Positions 1 to 7,919 of a stretch of DNA of 64,000 nt are shown piece after piece (the first letter of the stretch is position 1; every line of letters begins with the position of its first letter). The notes beneath the pieces are model-generated. The model searched no databases, was not told the origin of the DNA, and saw only the letters and a program-made list of their open reading frames with translations. Both the position numbers and the translations under genes were made by a program. This DNA comes from Mucilaginibacter sp. MD40 (GTDB lineage Bacteria > Bacteroidota > Bacteroidia > Sphingobacteriales > Sphingobacteriaceae). The stretch spans positions 3,677,852-3,741,851 of the forward strand of contig NZ_NRSW01000001.1 of assembly GCF_002288635.1 (NCBI RefSeq). Direction: 5' to 3'.

Positions 1-1439
1 ACTCAGTCCAATGCCCGCAAGGCGGAAAAAGTACTTAACCAGTATGATAGCGATGTAAAAGCCATTAAAGACTATTACGCCCAAAAATTGGAAGCCTACG
101 AAAAATTTATTGGGGAATACGAGGGCAAGGCTGCCAAAGACCCCGAGTATAAAAAGCTGAATAAACAGAATTATGAAACGGCGCAAAAAGGCGTAGCAAC
201 CTTTAAAGCTGATGAGAAAAAGGAACTCATTGAGCTATCTGATAACTTCCAACAAAATGAACTGGATAAGCTTACGGCCTATGAAAACAAACTGCGCGAG
301 ATAGCTGCAAATGCTAAGAAAACAGCCCGTGAACTCGCTATTGCGCAGGTTAATGACAAATACAAAGCAGATGAAGATGCGATAAAAAAGGCTTTACAAG
401 AAAGTATTACGCGAGAAAATCAGTTGAGGTATACAAACCCGGATGATCCTGAATCGCAAAAGAAAATTGCTAAAGAGATTAATATTCAAAATGCGGCAAC
501 AAGCGCAGCGTCTGTTTTAAATGATCAAAAAAGTGCCGACAAAAAAGCTGTAGATAACAATTTTGACGCACAAAACCTCCAGGAGAATATCAGCAACAAT
601 GAACAGGGTGGCCATTTTATAAAGGCTTTAAAGGAACAGCAACAGTTGCTTGATCTTAAATACTCAGCAGAAGTAGCTGCAGCGAAAAAACGCGGTGATG
701 CTACTACAAAAATTGACGAAGACTACGCCAAAAAGAAGGCTGAGCTTGAAGATAAATTGACCACCTCAAAAATACATGCCGGCGATAAGTACATTGATGC
801 CGTTCTAAAAACAGCAAAAAAGATTCGGCTATTTACAAGGCCGCTTTTATGGCCAAAAAAGCTACATCTATTGCTGATACCATCATCAGCACCAAGCGCG
901 CTATTATGGATTCATTAAAGGCCTACAGCGGTATCCCATTTATAGGGCAGGCATTAGGGATAGCGCAAGCGGCCTTTATGGCTGCGCAGGGCGCAATGTC
1001 TATTGCGGACATTGCCAAACAAAAACCTGGGTTTGCTGCAGGTGGTCGCTTCATATCTGATGGCCGCGGAGCTTTGCTATCAGGCTACAGCCGTACCGAC
1101 GATACCAACGCCTACCTGCGCAGCGGCGAAGCCGTAGTGGTATCTGAAGCTATGCGTAACCCCTGGGCACGCAACCTGGTAAGTGCTATTAATGTGGCCC
1201 ACGGCGGCCGCGACTTCTCTGTTCCAAATACTACTCGGGGATACGCCATTGGCGGTATATTTACTGATGGAGGTAATGCCAATCGCTACTACAACCAGCC
1301 GGTTAATGATACCAAAGAACTGGCTAATACGCTCGCCTACCAAATGATCAATAACTTCCCTCCTATTTACGTTGACGTTAAAGACGTGAATAACCAGCAA
1401 GGCATCCTGGCACAAACAGTTAACCGGGTAAATCTATAA
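1..1439 (+). pseudogene. Phage tail tape-measure-like protein, C-terminal part, frameshifted
   Basis: The frame is open from base 1, so the start lies left of the window. The first 270 or so visible codons encode a charged, Lys/Glu/Ala-rich coiled coil. That frame stops at 916-918. A second frame, which reads DSAIYKAAF directly before AKKATSIADT, continues to the stop at 1437-1439. It encodes an Ala/Gly-rich region with GFAAGGR and YAIGGIFTDGG segments, typical of tape-measure C-termini. The switch is a -1 shift at the A-run 816-821 followed by G. It is explained either by one missing A or by ribosomal slippage on A AAA AAG, which is in the correct zero-frame phase. Tape-measure proteins set tail length in tailed phages. 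The family assignment rests on composition and context, without a database match. Confidence 0.6.
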
Positions 1440-1520
1440 TAGTAAGTATTTAGAGATTTATCCTAATAAAATGTTTGCTTCAGTTTAGATACTTGATACC
1501 AACTACTCGATACTAACTCC

Positions 1521-1751
1521 ATGAACATCCAACAAGCTAACCTCCTCTATAATGAGGGAACACTTACCGCACTTTACAAAGCCGGCTTTATAACGGCTAA
1601 AGTTTTTACCTATCGAGAGATCTATCTGTGGGTAAAGGCGCAAATGCAAACGCGTAACATCAGCAAGAACCAGGCTGTGCTTGAAGCCGAAGTAAAATTT
1701 GAGAAAGACGAGCGCACCATCTGGAGAGCGCTGAATAGTTTTTCGGAATAA
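1521..1751 (+). CDS. Small prophage hypothetical protein, 76 aa
   Basis: A 76-aa protein with no family I recognise. It is predominantly helical and basic in the middle. The segment from about residue 45 (ISKNQAVLEAE, then DERTIWRALNSF) resembles a helix-turn-helix, so a small DNA-binding role is possible but unproven. It lies 80 bp after the tape-measure gene and before a 391-bp non-coding stretch, on the same strand as the phage genes. Confidence 0.55.
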   Translation: MNIQQANLLYNEGTLTALYKAGFITAKVFTYREIYLWVKAQMQTRNISKNQAVLEAEVKFEKDERTIWRALNSFSE

Positions 1752-1760
1752 TTTATCTTA

Positions 1761-1934
1761 CTGACAAACCTCTGTCACCATACTCACCAATATAAGTCCC
1801 GATATTTGTATTGTTCCAAACGGTCGGAACCAGAATTTTCAGAATTATAAAATTCACAGAATTGTCGATCAACTTTATTCTGAAAATTCTTAAATCCTGA
1901 GAATTCTGATCGTACTGACAAACTTCTGTCACCA
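1761..1934. repeat. Pair of 22-bp direct repeats, each with TGACA-N6-TGTCA
   Basis: Copies at 1761-1782 and 1913-1934 differ at one base (cctct versus cttct). Inside each is an inverted repeat TGACA-N6-TGTCA, the shape of a dimeric repressor or activator site. They lie 152 bp apart in the non-coding stretch before the protease gene. Their function is not known. Confidence 0.6.
1832..1890. repeat. 14-bp perfect inverted repeat
   Basis: The arms agaattttcagaat (1832-1845) and attctgaaaattct (1877-1890) are exact reverse complements with a 31-nt loop. The arms are AT-rich and there is no T-tract after the right arm, so a simple rho-independent terminator is unlikely. Confidence 0.55.
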
Positions 1935-2142
1935 AAACAAAACTTAATTATCCCGACCTTTGAATTATGCCAACCGGCATTTAAAACAACTACAGTTTGA
2001 ACCATGATTCTAATGATTCAAATGATTACCGAGAGAAGTTAGGAAAGTAAAAAATCCTCTATCAAGGTTCAAAATCCACTCGGCGAGATCACCCTCACCA
2101 ATCAGTGAAATCCTCACAAAATCAGTGTAACCACACAAAAAA

Positions 2143-3539
2143 ATGAAGATATACCTATACGATACCGAAACGGATTGTATCGGCTCAGGAAGCCTTTCAT
2201 CCGCCTATGTAAAAACACAATTAGACGCAGCTGCCGGCGCCGATGTTGAGGTGCACATCAGTTCGGTTGGCGGTTCGGCCTTTGATGCCATCGCCATTTA
2301 TGATCTGTTAAAAAAGTACACCGGCAACGTTACCACCTATATAGATGCCCTTGCGGCGTCGGCAGCGTCAGTAGTAGCCATGGCAGGCAGCCGCATTGTA
2401 ATGAGCAAGTACGCGTTACTGATGATACACAAGCCCATGGTAGGCAGTGGCGGCAATGCCGATGAATTGCTGAAAGATGTACAGATGCTAAACGTGGTAC
2501 AATCGCGCTGGCGCAGATCTATATGGACAGATCCGGGCTGGACGAGGCAACCATTAACAGCCTCATTAACTCCGTAACCTGGATGACCGCCGACCAGGCC
2601 CTGCACATGGGCTTTGTAGACTGCATTGAAGATTATAGCCAAACCATCATCAACAGTGCACTCATCAAAAAATATACTGACCAGGCGCCGGCAGTATACC
2701 AGCGTTGCATCAACAAAATCTTAATAAAAAACAGCAATATGAACATGGACAACAGAGACCTTATTGAACGCACCACCTCCGTTCTGGATAAGATCATGAA
2801 CTTTTTTAAGCGGGTGGTAAACAAACAAACCATTACAGACAAAGGCACCCTGCATCATACAGATGAAATGGCTGAAGGCACGCATGTTTACCAGGATGAA
2901 GAAATGAGTGAACCTGCCATTACAGACACCTACACCACTGCCGATGGAAAGCAGGTTTGTGTTAAAGACGGCAAGATACAAAAGGTAGTTAATGCTGAAG
3001 ACGACGGGCAAGAAGAAGACGAGGATACGCCTGTATCTAAGCTTAAACCAGCTAAGAAATTATCAACTGTAGAAAACCGCCTGCAAGAGGTAAAAGCCCG
3101 CCTGCATGCACAAAACGCTTTGTTAAATGAGGCAAAAGCGGCCTTAGCAGAAGCGCAGGCCCGCCTAAGCAAAAATAGCGAAGAAATAAAAAACGAAATT
3201 AAAAGTGATTTTACTCCCGAAGGATCACGCAGGAGCAGCAAAGCTAAAACCGAAACACAACCCTTCTTCGCCCCGCAAAGTCCGCTGGCACAAAACGCGG
3301 TTAAACGAGTTTTAAAGGGCGTAAAAGAAATAATTGACAATGATAAACCGCTGATTGTTTTAGAAGCAGATATGCCTACTAATAACACGCCTTCTGAGCT
3401 TGCATTAATACTTCAAGATTACATGAAGAATTTAGGTTACAATGCCTACAATTTCGATTTGCTTGAAGGTGAGCTAAAAATTGATACTTTAGGAAGTTTT
3501 CCCGTTGGTCACGCAAACATCCTATTTCAGCCTATTTAA
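2143..3539 (+). pseudogene. ClpP-like head maturation protease with C-terminal extension, frameshifted
   Basis: The N-terminal part (2143 to about 2507) is a ClpP/SppA-fold serine protease. Ser73 in the AAS-AASVVAMAG stretch and His96 in MIHKP match the ClpP catalytic Ser and His. At about 2506-2508 the frame moves by -1. Reading on from LAQIYMDRSGLDEATI restores the end of the protease domain, ending in GFVD. One lost C (cgcctg to cgctg) would explain this, and no slippery heptamer is present. After the protease come an acidic linker, a coiled coil (about residues 160-225 of the second part) and an unfamiliar C-terminal domain. Phage proteases of this type cleave scaffold and capsid during head maturation, and a protease-scaffold fusion is known in Mu-like phages. 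No separate capsid gene follows. Confidence 0.7.
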
Positions 3540-4405
3540 ATATAAAACGCGTCGCGCCAGAAAAGATGCCTTACCGGGCCGATGTAATGTCTGGCAATCC
3601 ATTCGTCTTTAACCGAATATCTAAGATCGAACTGTCCGGTTGTACTTAATACATATTTATCGGCAAATAAAGCCGATTTCCCTTTCTGCTTTTGCAGATG
3701 AGCAAAAAGGGTTTGTTCGCTTAAATGCTCCGATTTTTCGATTAAATAGGGCAATAGTTTGTTGATTGTATCCACATCGCCGGCATCGATTTCTTTTATG
3801 AGCATTAAACCTGCACAATAATAAGGCGGTTCAAGTAAACCCTCCAACCCGGCTTTTGCTATAAAATCAAAATCATACCCGGGCTGATAATCGTATGACA
3901 TGTGCATACTTAAATCGTCCTTTAATAAATTGCTGATATCGTCTATGGGATCTTTTAGCCACAGCACATCCGTGTCTGTGTAAATTAGGGGAGATCGATT
4001 ATCTGCTATTTGTAGAATGGCGGCCAGCTTTAAACCCATGGGGTTTTTTGAAGCAAACTCACTTACACGCACATTATTTTTATCAAGGTGATATTTCACA
4101 CATTCTTCAGCCTTCAGCACACTAATTTTTGATGACGGATATAAAGCCAAAATATTCTTGATCTGCGACTCCGGGAAACCAAAATCAACAAACGTATACA
4201 AATGCGGCAATTGGCTAAACTTTTTTTGTATGGAAATAATAACCTGCTTCAGGAATGGATAATGGTCTTTCCCGCAAAGAACAACGTAATTGAATTCAGC
4301 TGCAGGCTTATCTTGCGGCTGATAGTGGGAAAAATAAGTTAACCACTTTTTATAAACCAAAACAGGAAAGCGAAAAGCCAGGCTATTTTTTATCCTTCTG
4401 AGCAT
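3536..4405 (-). CDS. GT-A-fold nucleotide-sugar glycosyltransferase-like protein
   Basis: A 289-aa protein with a GT8-like layout. An N-terminal FNYVVLCGKDHYPFLKQV strand-helix unit is followed by a DTD motif (residues 144-146, YTDTDVLWL) that would bind Mn2+ and nucleotide-sugar. Later GLMLIKE and SEQTLFAHL segments are typical of this fold. There is no signal peptide, so it is probably cytoplasmic. It runs against the phage genes and overlaps the end of the protease gene by 4 bp in convergent orientation. Such cargo genes in prophages often modify host surface sugars, but donor and acceptor are unknown here. Confidence 0.6.
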   Translation of the reverse strand: MLRRIKNSLAFRFPVLVYKKWLTYFSHYQPQDKPAAEFNYVVLCGKDHYPFLKQVIISIQKKFSQLPHLYTFVDFGFPESQIKNILALYPSSKISVLKAEECVKYHLDKNNVRVSEFASKNPMGLKLAAILQIADNRSPLIYTDTDVLWLKDPIDDISNLLKDDLSMHMSYDYQPGYDFDFIAKAGLEGLLEPPYYCAGLMLIKEIDAGDVDTINKLLPYLIEKSEHLSEQTLFAHLQKQKGKSALFADKYVLSTTGQFDLRYSVKDEWIARHYIGPVRHLFWRDAFYI

Positions 4406-4474
4406 TTACAAGTATATCCAATTTGCTCATCATCTGCTCTTTTTAAAGCCATAATATTAAAAAACCGACTCATC

Positions 4475-4723
4475 ATGACGTCCATAGAACACCGCCAGCT
4501 AAAAGGCATCACTATCAAAAATATCATTGTTACCATTATAAGCACAGCGAGTATTGTAGCCACTATCATGGGATCATATTTTCAATTAAAAACAGATCTA
4601 CAGGGAATGCGCGCTTTGCAGGACTCACAAAACCGGGTTACGGACGTTCGTCTTAAAATCCTCGAAAGCCAGGTAGCTATGCTGCAACACCGCGTAGATG
4701 AGCTTAATAATGCCGCTAAATAA
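4475..4723 (+). CDS. Small single-TM prophage protein, 82 aa
   Basis: One hydrophobic segment (about residues 14-35) is followed by a helical, coiled-coil-like tail (DVRLKILESQVAMLQHRVDEL). It is the first gene of the lysis block, 40 bp before the muramidase gene. Size and topology fit a holin or holin-accessory protein, but no diagnostic family motif is visible. Confidence 0.55.
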   Translation: MTSIEHRQLKGITIKNIIVTIISTASIVATIMGSYFQLKTDLQGMRALQDSQNRVTDVRLKILESQVAMLQHRVDELNNAAK

Positions 4724-4763
4724 GTCTTTAAAAATACAAGGAATCCAACACTAACATCCTCTT

Positions 4764-5336
4764 ATGGACAAAAAACTAACCGACCGGCAGCTTTACGATC
4801 TGGCATCGGCTTACGATTACGACTACAGGGCTCTTAAGGCGATTATTGAGGTAGAAAGCGGCCATCATGGGTTTTCGCCAATCACAGGTAAGCTTATCAT
4901 TCAATTTGAACCTTCCTGGTTTAAACGCTTCAAAAAAGACTGGCAGGCAGACACTAAAAATACTACATGGCAGGCCAACAAGGTTGCAGACCAAACGCTT
5001 GAATGGGAGGCTTTTAACAGCGCGTTCGCATCAAGCCCAAACGCCGCCATGAAAAGCACCTCGATAGGCTTAATGCAGGTAATGGGTTTTCATTATGCAT
5101 CCATAGGGTTTAAAACAGTAGGGCAAATGTGGGATTTCGCGAAACAAAGCGAGATGAACCAGGTAGAGCTTGCCTTAAGATTTATCAAAAAATCAGCTAC
5201 GCTTGATCGGGCCCTTAAAGCGAAAGACTGGCCAAAAGTAGCCTACTATTATAATGGTGAGGGCTACAAATATTTTAACTACGATACCAGGCTTGCCTTT
5301 GCTTACCAGCAGGTAACAAACTTTAAATCAATTTAA
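4764..5336 (+). CDS. Phage endolysin, N-acetylmuramidase (DUF3380-type)
   Basis: A 190-aa protein made of one N-acetylmuramidase domain. Residues 26-35 read AIIEVESGHHGF, where Glu31 fits the catalytic acid of the family. The following IIQFEPSWF matches the conserved ILFERHxF block. STSIGLMQVMG (about residues 98-108) and YYNGEGY near the C-terminus are also typical. It would cleave peptidoglycan glycan strands during lysis. It has no signal peptide, so it depends on a holin for export, and small membrane proteins flank it (4475 and 5338). It looks intact. Confidence 0.88.
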   Translation: MDKKLTDRQLYDLASAYDYDYRALKAIIEVESGHHGFSPITGKLIIQFEPSWFKRFKKDWQADTKNTTWQANKVADQTLEWEAFNSAFASSPNAAMKSTSIGLMQVMGFHYASIGFKTVGQMWDFAKQSEMNQVELALRFIKKSATLDRALKAKDWPKVAYYYNGEGYKYFNYDTRLAFAYQQVTNFKSI

Positions 5337-5337
5337 A

Positions 5338-5574
5338 ATGGAAAAAGCAATTGTAAAATTCGGAGCAGTAAACGCTCCAAAACCGGTGTGGGCAACATGG
5401 CTATTCCGGTCTGTAGCTATAATAACCACTGTAGCAGCCTTTTGGATAGGCGGAACTAAATTAATTACCGATGAAGCCAAAGTTGAAGTAATACTGGCTC
5501 TTAAAGCATTGGATATGCTGGTGCTTGGTTTTAGTAATCTTTTTGGAATAGTGATACCGGAGGAGGAGAAATAA
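5338..5574 (+). CDS. Holin-like small membrane protein, 78 aa
   Basis: The start codon follows the endolysin stop after one base. There are two hydrophobic segments, about residues 18-41 (TWLFRSVAIITTVAAFWIGG) and 55-72 (LKALDMLVLGFSNLFGIV), with a charged EEEK tail. Position and size fit a holin. It resembles small uncharacterised proteins of Bacteroidota prophages, and holin function is inferred from context only. Confidence 0.55.
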   Translation: MEKAIVKFGAVNAPKPVWATWLFRSVAIITTVAAFWIGGTKLITDEAKVEVILALKALDMLVLGFSNLFGIVIPEEEK

Positions 5575-5575
5575 G

Positions 5576-5965
5576 ATGCTGAAGAAACTATGGGACTGGA
5601 TTACCGGCGCGGCCGGAAAGATCAAAATTGCTTTGACATTTGGGAAAGACATCGCCAACGAAATTAAATCGATAGCTGAAAATCCATTATTGGACATTAT
5701 TGTAAAGCTCACCCCTACGGGTTTAGATGATGCGGCTTTAGCCGCTTTCAGGACTTTTATGTACGAACTGGTTACAGAACTTAACTGGGCTGGTAGCAAA
5801 CTTGATAACACTGACCCAAAAGTCAAAGCAATCATTTTGCACAGTTTATCTGCCGGGGCTGCCTACTGGAAGGCCTTAAATGACGGGGTTGATTTAAGCC
5901 TGCAAACAACATTAAGCACACCACAATTGGTATATGCTGTAAGTAAAGTAAATTTAAATGCTTAA
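5576..5965 (+). CDS. Prophage hypothetical protein, 129 aa
   Basis: The start lies one base after the stop of the preceding gene, so it is the last member of the lysis operon. It is an amphipathic, mostly helical protein starting MLKKLWDWITG, with no clear signal peptide or full-length TM segment. I do not recognise a family. It is the final phage gene before the tRNA-Leu pair, whose nearest end is 5 bp away. Confidence 0.5.
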   Translation: MLKKLWDWITGAAGKIKIALTFGKDIANEIKSIAENPLLDIIVKLTPTGLDDAALAAFRTFMYELVTELNWAGSKLDNTDPKVKAIILHSLSAGAAYWKALNDGVDLSLQTTLSTPQLVYAVSKVNLNA

Positions 5966-5970
5966 TTCAG

Positions 5971-6054
5971 TGCCCGGAACGAGATTCGAACTCGTACATC
6001 CTTACGAATGCCACCCCCTCAAGATGGTGCGTCTACCAATTTCGCCACCCGGGC
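5971..6054 (-). tRNA. tRNA-Leu (GAG anticodon)
   Basis: Read on the minus strand: acceptor GCCCGGG, D-arm GCGAAATTGGTAGACGC, anticodon stem CCATC/GGTGG with loop TTGAGGG (anticodon GAG), a variable arm of class II length, a T-arm with GTTCGAATC, and a closing acceptor strand ending CCGGGC plus A. CCA is not encoded. It lies immediately beside the prophage remnant. Confidence 0.93.
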
Positions 6055-6107
6055 TTTAAAGAAAAGACCACTAAGATAAACCAGGTTGATTTATCTTTTA
6101 CTGGATG

Positions 6108-6191
6108 TGCCCGGAGAGAGACTCGAACTCTCAAGAGACAATTCTCAACGGCTTCTGAGACCGCAACGTTTACCAATTTCGCCATCCGGGC
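6108..6191 (-). tRNA. tRNA-Leu (CAG anticodon)
   Basis: Class II tRNA on the minus strand: acceptor GCCCGGA, D-arm GCGAAATTGGTAAACGT, anticodon loop CTCAGAA (anticodon CAG), long variable arm, T-loop GTTCGAGTC. It lies upstream of the GAG isoacceptor on the same strand with a 53-bp spacer, so the two are probably co-transcribed. Confidence 0.93.
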
Positions 6192-6306
6192 ATTTAAGAG
6201 GGTGCAAATATAATTTTTTTATCATATTAAGCTTATATCTAAATTAAATAATTCTGCTTTCATTACTCACCCGGTATTTTTTATCTTCGGTTATTAAGAT
6301 ATACAC

Positions 6307-7308
6307 ATGCAAAAAGTAAAAATTATCAGTGCCCTACTCCTATTCCTGTCATTCGTAGCTAAAAGTCAGTCTGTTATTCCCCTTCAATCGGGCAAGTTAA
6401 CGAGCATCCGCGGGTTATCGGTAGTGGATGACCATATTGCCTGGCTTAGCGGAAGCAAGGGTACAGTAGCCATTACATTAGATGGAGGAAAATCCTGGAA
6501 CTGGCAGCAAATAAAGGGGTATGAAAAATCTGATTTTAGGGATATAGAAGCTTTCTCTGGTAAAGAAGCGATCATCATGAGTTCGGGTAGTCCGGCTTAT
6601 ATCTTAAAAACCACCGATGGAGGCGTAACCTGGGCCAAAAAATTTGAACAGGCCGACACTACCTATTTTTTAGATGCAATGGATTTTAAGAATCCTGCGC
6701 ATGGTTTTGTTTTAGGCGACCCCATTAACGGGAAATTTTTGCTGTTAAAAACCGATAATGGCGGAGAAACCTGGTCCCCAGCCCAAAATCCACCAGATGC
6801 TTACAAAAATGAAGCGGCATTTGCGGCCAGCGGAACTTGCATCCGAACAACTAAAAGCAGTATTGTATTAGTTAGCGGTGGGGCAAAAAGCAGATTGATC
6901 AGTTCAAACGATGGAGGTAATAATTGGCATTATACAGATCTTCCGTTCACAGATGGTACATCAAGCCGCGGTGCGTTTTCTGTAGCGCTTGATGATAAAC
7001 CGAAAGTTGTTGTGGGAGGAAATTATGCTAAAGACAAACTAAAAGATTCAGTTGCAGTATTATTTAATAAAAAAGACAAGCTTTTATTTCCCTCTATTGG
7101 TCCCAATGGCTTTCAATCCTCTGTAGAGCATATTATACCTAATGTGTACTTATCTACGGGCACTTCCGGTACCAACATAAGTACCGATGGCGGCAACACC
7201 TGGAAAAAGATTGACGACAAAAGTTACAACGTTTGCCGCAAGGCGAAGAACGGAAAATTGGTTTTATTGGCGGGTGACAGAGGGTCTGTGGGTTTATTTA
7301 AATTTTAA
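6307..7308 (+). CDS. Ycf48/BNR-type beta-propeller secreted protein
   Basis: A 333-aa protein with a Sec signal peptide (residues 1-20, cut near AKSQS). It has repeated propeller blades with the signature T-DGG-x-W: TLDGGKSWNW, TTDGGVTWAK, TDNGGETWSP, SNDGGNNWHY and STDGGNTWKK. This is the BNR/Asp-box pattern of Ycf48/HCF136-like and sialidase-like propellers. Bacteroidota relatives are usually annotated as oxidoreductases or photosystem-II stability-factor-like proteins with unknown role. A periplasmic or surface location is likely. It is probably a single transcription unit. Confidence 0.75.
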   Translation: MQKVKIISALLLFLSFVAKSQSVIPLQSGKLTSIRGLSVVDDHIAWLSGSKGTVAITLDGGKSWNWQQIKGYEKSDFRDIEAFSGKEAIIMSSGSPAYILKTTDGGVTWAKKFEQADTTYFLDAMDFKNPAHGFVLGDPINGKFLLLKTDNGGETWSPAQNPPDAYKNEAAFAASGTCIRTTKSSIVLVSGGAKSRLISSNDGGNNWHYTDLPFTDGTSSRGAFSVALDDKPKVVVGGNYAKDKLKDSVAVLFNKKDKLLFPSIGPNGFQSSVEHIIPNVYLSTGTSGTNISTDGGNTWKKIDDKSYNVCRKAKNGKLVLLAGDRGSVGLFKF

Positions 7309-7329
7309 TATTTTGTGTAATAGGCACTT

Positions 7330-7346
7330 ATTGTAAACTTTACAAT
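7330..7346. repeat. 17-bp perfect palindrome upstream of tRNA-Lys
   Basis: ATTGTAAA-c-TTTACAAT has two exact 8-bp arms. It lies about 16 bp upstream of the -33 element of the tRNA-Lys promoter and 22 bp after the stop of the propeller gene. It could be an operator or part of a weak terminator, but there is no T-tract. Confidence 0.5.
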
Positions 7347-7361
7347 AATTTTAAAATAGAC

Positions 7362-7392
7362 TTGCACGCAATTACAATTAAGCCTATATTTG
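7362..7392 (+). promoter_or_regulatory. Bacteroidota-type promoter of tRNA-Lys
   Basis: TTG at 7362-7364 and TATATTTG at 7385-7392 are separated by 20 bp. This matches the -33 TTTG and -7 TAnnTTTG consensus of the Bacteroidota primary sigma factor. The tRNA starts 47 bp downstream. Confidence 0.7.
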
Positions 7393-7439
7393 CACCACTT
7401 TAACGGAAACGGATAACACAATCCACTAAGTTAAAAGAT

Positions 7440-7512
7440 GATTCCGTAGCTCAGCCGGTAGAGCATAACACTTTTAATGTTGGGGTCCTGGGTTCGAGTC
7501 CCAGCGGGATCA
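7440..7512 (+). tRNA. tRNA-Lys (TTT anticodon)
   Basis: Acceptor GATTCCG pairs with CGGGATC. The D-arm is GCTCAGCCGGTAGAGC, the anticodon loop CTTTTAA (anticodon TTT), and the T-arm contains GGTTCGAGTCC. The discriminator base is A at 7512 and CCA is not encoded. It has its own promoter and terminator. Confidence 0.95.
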
Positions 7513-7516
7513 CGGA

Positions 7517-7542
7517 AAAAGCCACCACACGGTGGCTTTTTC
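7517..7542 (+). terminator. Rho-independent terminator after tRNA-Lys
   Basis: Stem aaaagccacc/ggtggctttt with loop acac, followed by a T-run. It starts 5 bp after the tRNA. Confidence 0.85.
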
Positions 7543-7919
7543 TATTAATACGCTTCAGCGTTGGGTTTTCTGAAAAAGCCTCTCATTTCAAAACAGCCGA
7601 TTAAATCTGTAATCCCAAAATCGGGGTCTATCACATAATGGTATCCTTGTCAATACCTATTTATTCATATATACAGGTATACCATGCAGTACAGATCATA
7701 TTATTTCTATTCTGGATTACTATTAATAATTAAAATGCTATTAGAATATTGTTAATAGATGAACCAAGAATGAGGTTTGTCGTATAAGTCCTAAAGTCAT
7801 TTATTGTACATATAAGGGGCATCTTGTTCGATCCAAAATCTATGGGGCATTTATATATGATTGAAAGATCAGCATTCAAAAACAATATTTTTATCTTTAC
7901 GGATTGCCGAATCCGTTTG
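7543..7919. other. Non-coding stretch, nothing recognised
   Basis: About 375 bp of AT-rich sequence between the tRNA-Lys terminator and the glycosidase gene. I see no gene and no clear repeat. The reading frame of the next gene is open back to 7824, but the lipoprotein signal peptide places its start at 7920. Promoter elements for the 7920 operon must lie here but are not distinct. Confidence 0.5.

Larger units (their letters stand above)
1752..2142. other. Non-coding stretch rich in repeats
   Basis: No convincing gene is seen. The stretch is AT-rich and holds two near-identical 22-bp repeats and a 14-bp inverted repeat, listed separately. Short minus-strand reading frames here are built from the repeats and have no protein-like features. 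It could carry control sites for the protease gene at 2143. Confidence 0.5.
1..5965. mobile_element. Prophage remnant, left part outside window
   Basis: The region holds a tape-measure C-terminus, a ClpP-like head maturation protease and a lysis block (small membrane proteins plus N-acetylmuramidase). No capsid, portal, terminase or integrase gene is visible, and tape measure precedes protease, which is not the usual late-gene order. This suggests a rearranged or partly deleted prophage that continues to the left. It ends directly beside a tRNA-Leu gene at 5971, a common type of integration site. The exact boundaries and att sites cannot be fixed from this window. Confidence 0.75.

Noticed and set aside
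1753..2005. Minus-strand frames of 60-73 codons in the prophage intergenic region
   Set aside because: They are made of the 22-bp repeat and the AT-rich inverted repeat, share no protein-like pattern, and overlap each other in different frames.
2500..2525. Programmed frameshift in the ClpP-like protease
   Set aside because: The break site cgctg has no slippery heptamer; a lost C fits better.
2930..3388. 152-codon minus-strand frame opposite the protease extension
   Set aside because: Very Ser/Leu/Ala-rich, no start context, and opposite a coding region with a coherent coiled coil.
7824..7919. Upstream extension of the glycosidase gene to ATG 7824
   Set aside because: It would place 32 hydrophilic residues before a lipoprotein signal peptide with a good lipobox; start 7920 explains the protein better.
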